From assembly GCA_964565775.1 (NCBI GenBank), contig CAZMGB010000002.1:124001-188000 (forward strand): 64,000 nt of DNA, given 5' to 3'. The DNA comes from CAZMGB01 sp964565775 (GTDB taxonomy: Bacteria; Chloroflexota; Dehalococcoidia; DSTF01; JALHUB01). The translations under genes were made by a program, and so were the position numbers. Below are positions 15,601 to 23,124 of this stretch, piece after piece (within the stretch, counting starts at the first letter, position 1; every line of letters starts with the position of its first letter). The notes below the pieces were generated by a model. The model was not told the origin of the DNA and searched no databases. It saw only the letters and a list, made by a program, of their open reading frames with translations.

Positions 15601-15964
15601 GGATGAGATCAGCGTTACGTCCGTGGAGCGGGAGGGATTCGCTGCGGCGCAGGACGCAGGCTACGCCGTCATCGTCAGCACCGACGTGCCGCCCGAGCTG
15701 GCGGACGAGGGGCTGGCGCGGGAGCTGGTGCACCGCCTCCAGACGATGCGCCGCGACGCCGGGTTCGATATCGCCGACCGCATCGTCACCTACTATGAGG
15801 GCGGCGATGACGTGCGGCGGGTGATGGAGCGTTTCGCCGACTACGTGCGCCAGGAGACGCTATCGCTGGAGCTGGTGGTGGGGGAGCCGCCAGCGGACGC
15901 GCACGAGGAGACCCACAAGGTGGACGGCCGCAGCGTGCGTCTGGGGGTGCGGCGGGCCGCCTAG
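12626..15964 (+). CDS. ileS: Isoleucyl-tRNA synthetase with in-frame palindromic insertions
   Basis: A class I aminoacyl-tRNA synthetase of 1112 aa that charges tRNA-Ile and edits valine. The HIGH-type motif is in PPTANASPGIHHVLAR near residue 50 and KMSKS is in GRKMSKSLGN near residue 645. The CP1 editing domain and anticodon domain are present. PPTAN with GIHH suggests the type 2 (eukaryote-like) lineage, known elsewhere for mupirocin resistance; this is inference. I prefer ATG 12626 (MFEPVPSKVNFPELE, the usual N-terminus) to GTG 12617. Two insertions made of genomic repeats interrupt the protein, near residues 611-618 (LPAGRQGV) and about 713-745 (PSTGSGQG repeats). Its stop overlaps that of the convergent darA gene. 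Confidence 0.95.
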   Translation: MFEPVPSKVNFPELEERILEFWRQGDIFRKSVEQRPEDKLFVFYEGPPTANASPGIHHVLARVFKDIIPRYRTMRGYRVPRKGGWDTHGLPVELEVERELGLRSKTEIEAYGVERFNQRCRESVVRYVREWEQLTERIGFWLDMPDSYWTFDTGYIETCWWIIKQLWDKGLVYQDYRSTPHCPRCGTSLSDAEVAQGYQENTPDPSIYVKFRLRANVVSPPELHLGEGTPTFILAWTTTPWTLPGNTALAVSPDDSYAMVETSVDGAAERLILAEGLLEDAVPGERRVVGRFPGEKLVGLTYEALYEPSEWGVAPLRFQGGRLVAVGDGEAPQRRVIAAPFVSMTEGTGVVHVAPAFGADDFEIGKEEGLLFYQPVDLRGEMMGDSPFGGRFVKDADPLLLEDLERRGLLYRSGTIHHTYPFCWRCDTPLLYYAKPSWYIRTTQVKERLSSGNDEIGWYPEHIKQGRFGDWLAHNIDWALSRERYWGTPLPLWRCDSCEHVECVGSVAELREMAADRRAAEALTNLHRPFVDAIELRCPQCSGAMRRLPEVLDAWFDSGAMPYAQWHFPFENESIFRQRFPADFICEAVDQTRGWFYTLHAEATLLWAADALPAGRQGVPESIAFRNVICLGHIQDDQGRKMSKSLGNAVQPQPVIEEHGADALRWYLCTASAPGNPRRFSADLVGEALRRFLLTLWNTYSFFVTYALIDRFDPSTGSGQGPPTGSGQGPAADADPPAQRAEPVEALDRWLLSELNLLVERVTAELEAYQPTTAGRAIQDFVDDLSNWYVRRSRRRFWKSEDDADKRAAYRTLHTCLVTLSKLLAPFAPFIAEEMYQNLVRSWDGDAPESVHLCDWPEADPSRVDRALSDATRLVTRLSSLGRAARSKAGLKVRQPLARVFVKLRSQPEEEALRSLEAQLLDELNVKELALIESEEEFLDYRVRPNAAVVGPRYGSAVPEIKRALASLSPREVARAVALGRGVEAGKWSLQPDEISVTSVEREGFAAAQDAGYAVIVSTDVPPELADEGLARELVHRLQTMRRDAGFDIADRIVTYYEGGDDVRRVMERFADYVRQETLSLELVVGEPPADAHEETHKVDGRSVRLGVRRAA
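14458..14478. repeat. CTGCCGGCAG-type palindrome inside ileS
   Basis: A palindromic element centred on CTGCCGGCAG adds LPAGRQG to the protein between AADA and PESIAFRN, just before the KMSKS region. A related copy (CCTGCCGGCTGGGCAGG) lies near 61550. Confidence 0.6.
14766..14861. repeat. Direct and inverted repeat element inside ileS
   Basis: ACAGGCTCAGGGCAAGGCCC occurs at 14771 and again 24 bases later. CTTCGACAGGCTCAG at 14766 is inverted with one mismatch as CTGAGCCCGTCGAAG at 14847-14861. The reading frame stays open, giving repeated TGSGQGP. Confidence 0.75.
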
Positions 15965-16314
15965 AACTTCTCCAGCTCCTCCAGGCTTACCACGAACACG
16001 ACGGCGCCCCCCGCCTCGGCCGCCTCGTCGATATTGGCGCTGACGGGCACTTCGCGCCTGCCGCACTTCGCCTGGAGGATCTCCTTCACTCGACCCACCT
16101 CCTCGCTGGCGACGCCGGTGAGCAGGGTCACGCTCCCCCTCTTGAGGAAGCCCCCCGTGCTGGCGATCTTGGTCACCGGCAGCCCCGCGTCGATCAGCTC
16201 CGTGCAGACGGCGTCGGCGTCCTCCTCCTGAACGATGGCGAGAACCAGCTTCAGCGCCTGCTTTCCCAAGATCCTCCCCAACGGGCCGCCCTGGCTCGTG
16301 CTGGATTCACTCAT
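15961..16314 (-). CDS. darA: Cyclic-di-AMP receptor-like protein, DarA/PstA family
   Basis: The 117-aa PII-like protein matches the DUF970/CdAMP_rec family: KLVLAIVQEEDADAVCTELIDAGLPVTKIASTGGFL at the N-terminus, then RGSVTLLTGV, with a C-terminal VVFVVSLEELEKF. DarA proteins are trimeric c-di-AMP binders in Firmicutes and Actinobacteria; their output is unclear. I set the start at ATG 16314; the longer open frame upstream has no similarity. It implies that a diadenylate cyclase is encoded elsewhere. Its stop shares two bases with the ileS stop. Confidence 0.88.
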   Translation of the reverse strand: MSESSTSQGGPLGRILGKQALKLVLAIVQEEDADAVCTELIDAGLPVTKIASTGGFLKRGSVTLLTGVASEEVGRVKEILQAKCGRREVPVSANIDEAAEAGGAVVFVVSLEELEKF

Positions 16315-16363
16315 CTTCGCCTCCCTCTCGGGCCGGATGACGGAGCCGCAGCAGAAGCGCCTC

Positions 16364-17590
16364 TCACTGCCGTTCCCCCACTCTGCCGCGGCGGGCACGA
16401 GGCGCCTTTCCCTCGGGTTTCGCCTTCGGGCTTTCGGGCGCATTCGGGACGGGCGGCGCCGGCCGCTCCTCGGGCTCGCGGTGGACGAAGAGCCCTTTGG
16501 CCGCCCGCAGGCCCGTCCGCACGAGTCCTCGCTTTGCGGCAGCCTCGTCCGCAGGCACGTCGTAGTCACCCCGGAGCACCCTCGGGTACTCCGACGCCAT
16601 CTCCGCGCCCAGCAGGAGGATGTTCGCCGAAATGTACGTCCAGAGCATGAAGATGAGGACGCCGCCCAGAGCGCCGTACGCCAGGTCGTAGTTGCTGAAG
16701 TTGGCAATGTAGATGGCGAAGCCGTTCTTCATGATCTCGAAGAGGACCGTCGCCAGGAGGGCGCCCGGCCAGACGTACCGAAACTGCGTCTGGGCCCTCG
16801 GGATGTACCGGTATACGAAGGCGAACATGGTGAAGCTAAAGACGGCGGGCAGGATGAAGGGCACGATGTCCCAGAAGACCGACGTGCCCGCGGAGAGCGG
16901 CCCCAAGTTCTTGTCGCTGAGCTGCCTGAGCGTGCGCAAAGCCCCCGTGGTGCTCACCGAGAACAGCAGGAAGAGGCCGACGGCCAGCACCATTGACATG
17001 TCGAGGAGCTTCTGCTGGACGACGGGCCGATGTTGGGTCACGTCCCAAGCGATGTTGATGGACTTCCTTATCGCCCCGAACATGGCCGAGGCGGACCATG
17101 CCAGGCCGATGAGCCCGACGATGGTCAGAGGAGCGCTCACATTCGATACGCCGCGCAGCGTATTCGCCACTATGTTGTCGCTCCTCACGTTGAGCTCATT
17201 CGGCCCGAGGAGGTGGCCGGCCACCAGCACAGGCTGACCCTGGTCCTCCAGCCTGGCGGCCAGTTGCTCCTGCTCGGCGCTGCTCAAGCTCTTCAGGTCT
17301 GCCTCGATCCTCTGCACCGTCGTCGCGTCGAACTCCTTAGCGAGAACCGCGACATTCGGCTCGAGACTGCGGTTGCCGGCCTCGATGCCCACGAAGTCGA
17401 CGATCGACTTCGACACGTCCTCGCGGATCGACTGGCTGCGCACGACGAACCCGAAGATCGAGAGCAGGAAGACCGTAAGGGGCACGACCGAGAAGATGAC
17501 GTAGTAGGAGATGGCCGCCGCCATGTGGGAGCAGTTGTCGGCGCCGAACTCCTGAAAGGTGCGCTTGAAGAGAGTGACGAGCGTCCTCAT
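16364..17590 (-). CDS. YihY/BrkB-family inner-membrane protein
   Basis: A 408-aa protein with about six membrane helices. The family signature near the N-terminus is ADNCSHMAAAISYYVIFSVVPL, and PGALLATVLFEIMKNGFAIYI plus GALGGVLIFMLWTYISANILLLGAEMASEY lie in the second half. An unusually long extracytoplasmic insertion of about 100 residues (around 65-170) lies between the first helices. The C-terminus is Arg/Pro-rich. The start is ATG 17590, only six bases downstream of a TATACT box on that strand, so the mRNA may be almost leaderless. The former name RNase BN is obsolete; the function is unknown. Confidence 0.85.
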   Translation of the reverse strand: MRTLVTLFKRTFQEFGADNCSHMAAAISYYVIFSVVPLTVFLLSIFGFVVRSQSIREDVSKSIVDFVGIEAGNRSLEPNVAVLAKEFDATTVQRIEADLKSLSSAEQEQLAARLEDQGQPVLVAGHLLGPNELNVRSDNIVANTLRGVSNVSAPLTIVGLIGLAWSASAMFGAIRKSINIAWDVTQHRPVVQQKLLDMSMVLAVGLFLLFSVSTTGALRTLRQLSDKNLGPLSAGTSVFWDIVPFILPAVFSFTMFAFVYRYIPRAQTQFRYVWPGALLATVLFEIMKNGFAIYIANFSNYDLAYGALGGVLIFMLWTYISANILLLGAEMASEYPRVLRGDYDVPADEAAAKRGLVRTGLRAAKGLFVHREPEERPAPPVPNAPESPKAKPEGKAPRARRGRVGERQ

Positions 17591-17620
17591 ACGGACAGTA
17601 TACAGGCTCCGCCCGCTTCC

Positions 17621-17649
17621 TTGTTCGCCCTTGGGACGCGCGCTATAAT
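17621..17649 (+). promoter_or_regulatory. Promoter of proB
   Basis: TTGTTC at 17621-17626, 17-base spacer, perfect TATAAT at 17644-17649, about 43 bases before the start. Confidence 0.6.
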
Positions 17650-17691
17650 TCGAGCACCCATGGGCCCGGGTGCCCAGGAGCGACGACTGAG

Positions 17692-18924
17692 ATGACATCG
17701 GCGAGGGGGAAGACAGCCCGTCAACGGGGAGACGGCGGGGGCGACGGCGGGGGCGACGGCCTGCGCTACAGGCGGATCGTCGCCAAGTTCGGCACGAACC
17801 TGCTCACCGCTGGCAGCGAGCGCCTGGACCTCTCGGTGATGGCGGCGCTGGTGAGCCAGGTAGCGCGTCTCCACGCCCAGGGCGCCGACGTCATCGTGGT
17901 CACCTCCGGCGCCATCGCGGCGGGCCGACACCGGCTGGGCATGGCCGACCGTAAGCCCGCGCCGGCGGCGCTGCGCCGCGACGTCCCTTTACGCCAGGTG
18001 CTGGCATCGGTGGGCCAGAGCCACCTCATGCAGTCGTACGACCAGCTCTTCGCCTGGCACGACATCGTCGTGGCGCAGACGCTCCTCACCCGCCGCGACC
18101 TGGCAGACCGTGTCGGCTACCTGAACGCCCGCAACACGCTGCTCGCGCTGCTCGAGCTGCGGGCCGTGCCCATCGTCAACGCGAACGACGCCGTCGCCGT
18201 CGAGGAGATCGAAGGCGCCGAGATCGGCGACAACGACAACCTGTCGGCCCTGGTCGCCAACCTGGTCGACGCCGACCTGCTGGCCCTCGTCACCGACACC
18301 GGCGGCCTCTACACCGCCGACCCCCGCATCGACGCGGAGGCGCGCCTCATACCCCGGGTCGAGCGCATCGACGAGGAGATCGAGCGGGCGGCGGGCGGCG
18401 GGTCGTCCAGGCGGCAGGCAGGCGCGCTCGTGGCGGACGACCGGGGCGTGGGAGGCATGGCCACGAAGATTCAGGCGGCGCGGCTCGCCACTGCCGGCGG
18501 CACCGACGTCGTCATCGCCGGCGGCGACGAGCCCGACGTGCTGCTGCGCCTGGCTCGCGGCGAGCAGGCCGGCACTTTCTTTCCCGCCTCCGTCGACCGG
18601 CTGGAGAGCCGCAAGCGCTGGATGCTATCGGGGCTGTCGGTGCGGGGCAAGATCGTCGTCGACGGCGGCGCCGTGCGGGCGCTGCGTCAGGAGAACAGGA
18701 GCCTGCTGCCGGCGGGCATCAAGGCTGTCGAGGGGCCCTTCGAGCGGGGCGATACGGTGAACATCTGCACGCCGGACGGCGAGCGCATCGCGTGCGGCAT
18801 CACGAACTACGGCGACGGGGAGGTGGCGGCGATCCGGGGGCTGCGGTCGGACCGCATCGCCGAGGTGCTGGGGCACGAGTACGGCGCCGAGGTGGTGCAC
18901 CGCAACAACCTGGTGGTGCTATGA
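17692..18924 (+). CDS. proB: Glutamate 5-kinase with PUA domain
   Basis: First enzyme of proline synthesis: glutamate + ATP to glutamyl-5-phosphate. The 410-aa protein has the amino-acid-kinase domain (KFGTNLL near 32, VTSGAIAAGRHRLG near 68, GDNDNLSALVA near 183) and a C-terminal PUA domain from about 320. The N-terminus contains a GGGDGGGDG repeat produced by tandem GGGGGCGAC units, so the first 25 residues are probably disordered. The C-terminal VHRNNLVVL end lies in a 118-bp tandem repeat. proA follows 2.4 kb later, separated by inserted genes, although proB and proA are normally adjacent. Confidence 0.94.
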   Translation: MTSARGKTARQRGDGGGDGGGDGLRYRRIVAKFGTNLLTAGSERLDLSVMAALVSQVARLHAQGADVIVVTSGAIAAGRHRLGMADRKPAPAALRRDVPLRQVLASVGQSHLMQSYDQLFAWHDIVVAQTLLTRRDLADRVGYLNARNTLLALLELRAVPIVNANDAVAVEEIEGAEIGDNDNLSALVANLVDADLLALVTDTGGLYTADPRIDAEARLIPRVERIDEEIERAAGGGSSRRQAGALVADDRGVGGMATKIQAARLATAGGTDVVIAGGDEPDVLLRLARGEQAGTFFPASVDRLESRKRWMLSGLSVRGKIVVDGGAVRALRQENRSLLPAGIKAVEGPFERGDTVNICTPDGERIACGITNYGDGEVAAIRGLRSDRIAEVLGHEYGAEVVHRNNLVVL

Positions 18925-19156
18925 TGCGCTGGCTCGGAGGACGCGAGATGACCCTCACCCCTAGCCCCTCTCCCGCGAGCGGGAGAGGGGAGACCGGCAG
19001 GTCGGGGTGAGGGTGCATCGCAACAACCTGGTGGTGCTGTGATACGCTGGCCCGGAGGACGCGAAACGACCCTCACCCCCAGCCCCTCTCCCGCGGGCGG
19101 GAGAGGGGAGACCGGCAGGTCAGGGTGAGGGTGCACCGCAACAACCTGGTGGTGCT
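18895..19156. repeat. 118-bp tandem duplication of the proB 3' end with embedded hairpin
   Basis: The segment beginning GTGCACCGCAACAACCTGG occurs at 18895, 19013 and 19131, exactly 118 bases apart; the third copy is cut after about 26 bases. Each full unit carries the end of proB and a palindromic element (ACCCTCACCCC ... CCTCTCCCGC / GCGGGAGAGG ... GGGTGAGGGT). The methyltransferase gene begins 17 bases after the third copy. The arrangement looks like a scar of insertion or recombination. Confidence 0.85.
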
Positions 19157-19172
19157 GCAGGGCAGAGTCACG

Positions 19173-20789
19173 ATGGAACTGAAGACGAACGTCCTTTACT
19201 ACGGCGACAACCTAGACATCCTCCGAACCCACATCCCGGACGAGTCGATAGACCTGGTCTATCTGGACCCGCCGTTTAACTCCAACCGATCGTACAACGT
19301 GCTGTTCCATGAATCGAGCGGCGGGGGCAGCGAGGCGCAGATCGAGGCATTTGAGGACACGTGGCACTGGGGCCCAGTAGCCGCACGGGCCTACGAAGAA
19401 GTGATGACCGGGCCCCACCAGAACGTGGCCCGCGTGCTCAAGGCCATGGTAGATGGGGTGGGCCATAACGATGTTACCGCGTATCTCACCATGATGGCCG
19501 TCCGACTGGTCGAGCTACATCGCGTGCTGAAGCCGACGGGATCCATCTACCTTCACTGCGACCCCACTACGGGACACTATCTTAAGCTGACGCTCGACAG
19601 CATCTTTGGGCCCACCAACTTTCGAAACGAGGTCACATGGAAAAGAACCAACGTTCACTCGGACTCCAAGCGGTGGAGTGATGTGAGCGACAGGCTTTTA
19701 TACTACCTTAAGGATTCTCGTTCCTCCCCGACCTGGAACCCGGTGTGGGGCAGCCACTCCCCCGAATACGTCGCAGCGAAATACCGCCATGTCGACCCGG
19801 ACGGTCGCCGATATCGACTCGACAACATGACTAGCCCTAATCCGCGGCCGCATATGATGTACGAATGGAAAGGCTATCCGCCACCGCGCTACGGATGGCG
19901 CTATTCTCGCGAAACCATGTCGCGCCTTGACTCAGAAGGCCGCATCCGCTATCCGGCCGACAAGAGCCGCCGGCCCCAGTTGAAGCGCTATCTCGACGAG
20001 CAGCGCGGACGGTTGATGACCGACATCTGGACCGACATTGCCCCCATCAACTCACAGGCGAGGGAGCGCCTTGGCTATCCTACTCAGAAGCCCCTCGTCC
20101 TCCTGGAACGGATCATCACGGCGTCTTCGAACCAGGGCGACGTCGTGCTGGACCCCTTCTGCGGCTGTGGCACGGCCGTCCACGCCGCCCACAAGCTGGG
20201 CCGCCGCTGGATCGGCATTGACATCACGTACCTGGCCATCGGCCTCGTGCGGCGGCGCATGCAGGACGCCTTCCCGGGGATAGAGATAAAAGAGATCGGC
20301 GCACCGGTTGACCTGACAGGGGCCCGCGCTCTGGCGGCGCACGACAAGTACCAGTTCCAGTGGTGGGCACTCGACCGCCTCGGTGCCCAGCCCGTGTCCG
20401 GCAAGAAGAAAGGCTCAGACAAGGGCATCGACGGCGTGATTCCGTTCTTCGCGGGGCCCAAGGAGGACTACAAGCGCGTTCTGGTTTCCGTCAAGGGCGG
20501 TGAGCACGTGGGCGTCACGATGGTGCGTGATCTTGTGGGAGTGCTGGAGCGCGAGAAAGAGCCAATTGGGCTGCTCCTCACTTTGGAGCCGCCCACCCAG
20601 CCCATGCTGACGGAGGCGGCGACCGCGGGCTTCTACCACAGCGACTTCTGGCAGAAGGACTATCCGCGGGTACAAACCCTGACCATCGAGGAGATGTTCG
20701 CTGGCAGGAGACCAGAGATGCCGCCCCAGACGTCGCCGTTCGCGCAGGCACCACTTGAACGCGAGCGGGCGAACCAGGCGAGATTCTAA
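19173..20789 (+). CDS. DNA methyltransferase fused to a PD-(D/E)XK-like nuclease domain
   Basis: A 538-aa protein. Residues 1-375 form a beta-class amino-methyltransferase with the catalytic motif DPPFNSN near residue 31. The SAM motif DPFCGCGTAVHAA comes later, near 325, and TQKP precedes it. It should make N6-methyladenine or N4-methylcytosine. Residues 390-520 resemble an Mrr-type nuclease core: GSDKGIDGVI, then a strand ending VLVSVKGG, i.e. D-xn-SxK, with Ser where Glu or Gln is usual. I infer a single-chain restriction-modification enzyme or a modification enzyme with a degraded nuclease. The start is ATG 19173. It splits proB and proA and is less GC-rich than its flanks, so transfer is likely. 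Confidence 0.85.
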   Translation: MELKTNVLYYGDNLDILRTHIPDESIDLVYLDPPFNSNRSYNVLFHESSGGGSEAQIEAFEDTWHWGPVAARAYEEVMTGPHQNVARVLKAMVDGVGHNDVTAYLTMMAVRLVELHRVLKPTGSIYLHCDPTTGHYLKLTLDSIFGPTNFRNEVTWKRTNVHSDSKRWSDVSDRLLYYLKDSRSSPTWNPVWGSHSPEYVAAKYRHVDPDGRRYRLDNMTSPNPRPHMMYEWKGYPPPRYGWRYSRETMSRLDSEGRIRYPADKSRRPQLKRYLDEQRGRLMTDIWTDIAPINSQARERLGYPTQKPLVLLERIITASSNQGDVVLDPFCGCGTAVHAAHKLGRRWIGIDITYLAIGLVRRRMQDAFPGIEIKEIGAPVDLTGARALAAHDKYQFQWWALDRLGAQPVSGKKKGSDKGIDGVIPFFAGPKEDYKRVLVSVKGGEHVGVTMVRDLVGVLEREKEPIGLLLTLEPPTQPMLTEAATAGFYHSDFWQKDYPRVQTLTIEEMFAGRRPEMPPQTSPFAQAPLERERANQARF

Positions 20790-20793
20790 TAGG

Positions 20794-20860
20794 GTCATTC
20801 TGAGCGCAGCGAAGAATCTCTAGCCGCAGACATGAGACCCTTCGCTTCGCTCAGGGTGAC
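20794..20860. repeat. Dispersed inverted-repeat element (copy 1)
   Basis: GTCATTCTGAGCGCAGCGAA at 20794 is mirrored by CCTTCGCTTCGCTCAGGGTG ending at 20860, giving a hairpin of about 65 bases. It is an abundant type of intergenic repeat. It lies directly after the methyltransferase stop. Confidence 0.75.
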
Positions 20861-20902
20861 AGTGGGTAAGCGGGCAGGGTGACAGCGGGAAAGCGGAGGC
20901 GA

Positions 20903-21220
20903 GTGTCTCAGTACTACGTCTACATCATGACCAATCGTTCCAAGACGCTGTACACAGGTGTGACAAACAACATCGAACGGCGCGTGTACGAGCACAAGCA
21001 GAAGCTGGTCGAGGGGTTCACCAAGAGGTACAACATTACCAAGCTGGTGTACTGCGAGACCACAGATGACGTCCGCTCTGCCATCAAGCGCGAAAAGCAG
21101 ATTAAGGGGTGGTTGAGAAGCAAGAAGGTTGCTCTGATTGAATCGATGAATCCCCAATGGGCGGACTTGAGCGGAGATTGGTACGAGGCAGACCCAGACC
21201 CTTCGCTTTGCTCAGGGTGA
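20903..21220 (+). CDS. GIY-YIG nuclease-domain protein
   Basis: A 105-aa single-domain GIY-YIG protein of the UPF0213/YhbQ-like class. YYVYIMT and LYTGVT carry the two halves of the GIY-YIG motif, the catalytic Arg and His follow in ERRVYEHK, and the metal-binding Glu is in ALIESMN. The start is GTG 20903 behind GGAGGCGA; the family always begins close to this point. The last five codons (SLCSG and stop) are supplied by a repeat element, so its natural C-terminus has been replaced. It is flanked on both sides by copies of that element and sits with the methyltransferase in the proB-proA gap. Confidence 0.85.
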   Translation: MSQYYVYIMTNRSKTLYTGVTNNIERRVYEHKQKLVEGFTKRYNITKLVYCETTDDVRSAIKREKQIKGWLRSKKVALIESMNPQWADLSGDWYEADPDPSLCSG

Positions 21221-21321
21221 CAGCCGGAAAGCGGACAGCCAAGGTGCTGGCAACGTCATTCTGAGCGCAGCGAAGAATCTTGAGGTGCAGATGCGAGATC
21301 CTTCGCTTCGCTCAGGGTGAC
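21197..21321. repeat. Dispersed inverted-repeat element (half copy and copy 2)
   Basis: A half element (GACCCTTCGCTTTGCTCAGG) at 21197-21221 supplies the end of the GIY-YIG gene. A complete copy with GTCATTCTGAGCGCAGCGAA at 21255 and the inverse arm ending at 21321 follows before proA. Confidence 0.75.
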
Positions 21322-21376
21322 GCAAAGTCCAGGGTGACGGCGACGAGGGCCGTACGCACCACCGGGAGCAACGAGC

Positions 21377-22657
21377 ATGACTACGACAGCAACTGACCTG
21401 GAGACGATGGGCCGGGCGGCCAAGCAGGCGGCACGCCGCATGGCCACCGTCTCCACTGACGCCAAGAACCAGGCCCTGAACAACATCGCCGAGGCGCTCA
21501 CCGCTCGCGAGAAGGAGATCCTCGCCGCCAACCGCCTCGACTACGAGGAGTCGCAGCGCGCCGGCCTGCCGGAGAAGGTGCTCGACAGGCTCCTCCTCAA
21601 CCACGACCGCCTGTCGGCCATCGCCGGCGACGTGCTCTCGGTGGCGGCGATGCCCGACCCCGTGGGCGAGACGTTCGACATGCGCACCCTGCCCAACGGC
21701 CTCATCGTCGGCAAGACGCGGGTGCCCCTGGGCGTCATCGGCGCCATCTACGAGTCGCGGCCCAACGTGACCGTCGACATCGCCAGCCTATGCCTGAAGT
21801 CGGGCAACGCCTGCATCCTCCGCGGCGGCAAGGAGTCGGTGCGCTCCAATACGGCGCTCGCGCGCATGCTGTCGGAGTGCGCGGCGTCGGCCGGGCTGCC
21901 CGAAGGGGCGATAGGGTTTATCGAGAACACGGACCGGGCGCTGGTGGGCGAAATGCTGAAGCTGAGGGGCTACATCGACCTGGTGGTCCCGCGCGGCGGC
22001 GCCGAGCTCATCAAGTTCGTGGCCGAGAACGCATCAATGCCCGTCCTCACCGGCGGCACCGGCGTCTGCCATACGTACGTCGACAAGGACGCCGACCTGG
22101 AGATGGCCGTCAACGTGGCCCACAACGCCAAGGTACGGCGGCCGACCATCTGCAATGCCCTCGACACCCTGCTCGTCCACCGGGACGTCGCCGAGACGTT
22201 TCTGCCGGCGATGGCCCGTCGCTGGGCCGAGGCCGGCGTCGAGATGCGCTGCGACCCCCGGGCGCACGATATCCTGTCGAAGGCGGAGATTCGGGGGCTG
22301 AGCCTGCGGCCGGCCGAAGCGAACGACTTCGGGCAGGAGTTTCTGGCCCTCGTCGCGTCCGTCAAGGTGGTTGACTCCCTGGACGAGGCCGTAGACCATA
22401 TCTATCAGTACGGCACCGGCCACTCGGACGCCATCCTGACCGAGAACTACGGGGCGGCGCGTCGCTTCCTCCGGGAGGTGGACACGGCGGTCGTGTACGT
22501 CAACGCCAGCACCCAGTTCACCGACGGCGCCCAGTTCGGGCTGGCGGCGGAGATCATAGACTCCACCCAGAAGACGATCGCCCGCGGGCCCGTCAGTCTG
22601 CGCGAGATCACCACCTACAAGTGGGTGGTCATGGGCACCGGCCAGACCCGCCCCTGA
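21377..22657 (+). CDS. proA: Glutamate-5-semialdehyde dehydrogenase
   Basis: Second enzyme of proline synthesis, reducing glutamyl-5-phosphate with NADPH. The 426-aa protein matches the family over its whole length: PLGVIGAIYESRPNVTVDIASLCLKSGNACILRGG near residue 120, LVVPRGG near 200, and the active-site region TGGTGVCHTYVDKDAD with the catalytic cysteine near residue 233. It normally follows proB immediately. Here 2.4 kb of inserted DNA separates them, so it may need its own promoter, which I could not identify. Confidence 0.94.
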   Translation: MTTTATDLETMGRAAKQAARRMATVSTDAKNQALNNIAEALTAREKEILAANRLDYEESQRAGLPEKVLDRLLLNHDRLSAIAGDVLSVAAMPDPVGETFDMRTLPNGLIVGKTRVPLGVIGAIYESRPNVTVDIASLCLKSGNACILRGGKESVRSNTALARMLSECAASAGLPEGAIGFIENTDRALVGEMLKLRGYIDLVVPRGGAELIKFVAENASMPVLTGGTGVCHTYVDKDADLEMAVNVAHNAKVRRPTICNALDTLLVHRDVAETFLPAMARRWAEAGVEMRCDPRAHDILSKAEIRGLSLRPAEANDFGQEFLALVASVKVVDSLDEAVDHIYQYGTGHSDAILTENYGAARRFLREVDTAVVYVNASTQFTDGAQFGLAAEIIDSTQKTIARGPVSLREITTYKWVVMGTGQTRP

Positions 22658-22742
22658 GACCGGGGCCAGCGGTCAGGGGGGATGGGACCGGACTCAAGCC
22701 CCCTCGATTCCTGGGCCCACAAGCTGAAAGGAGATCCCCGCC

Positions 22743-23078
22743 GTGGCCGAGTACCACTTCGAACGGGAGTGCCGCACGCTCTCCTCCGAGTCCTTCATCA
22801 TCGAGTCGGAAGGAGAAGAGTTCGGCAGGGTCGACATTCACTACACGGCGGGGGCGGCTTACGCCACGCTCTGCGTCCCCGACGGGCTGAGCGAGGACGA
22901 CGTTCAGGAGCTCATCGGTGAGATCGATGAGCGACTGGTGATGACGAGCGACCCCTACCGCGACGACTTCGTCGTCACGGTCTGGGGCGGCCGCGAGACG
23001 GGCGTCTACTCGGAGGAGGAGCCGGAGGAAGAGGAGGCGGAGGAGGAAGAGGTGGAGGGCGACGGCCACCGGGACTAG
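22743..23078 (+). CDS. Small acidic hypothetical protein
   Basis: 111 aa from a GTG preceded by AAAGGAGAT. Residues 1-85 look like a compact alpha/beta domain, and the last 20 are almost entirely Glu. No membrane segment or cysteine cluster is seen; one cysteine lies near residue 10 and another near 43. It follows proA by 85 bases and may share its transcript. I do not recognise the family. Confidence 0.65.
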   Translation: MAEYHFERECRTLSSESFIIESEGEEFGRVDIHYTAGAAYATLCVPDGLSEDDVQELIGEIDERLVMTSDPYRDDFVVTVWGGRETGVYSEEEPEEEEAEEEEVEGDGHRD

Positions 23079-23124
23079 ACTACGCCGGGGCCGGCTCGGC
23101 GTAGCCTTCGCCGTATTCCTTCCC

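Noticed and set aside
18895..19156. Short tandem array considered as CRISPR
   Set aside because: The 118-bp units are nearly identical along their whole length, with no variable spacers and no cas genes.
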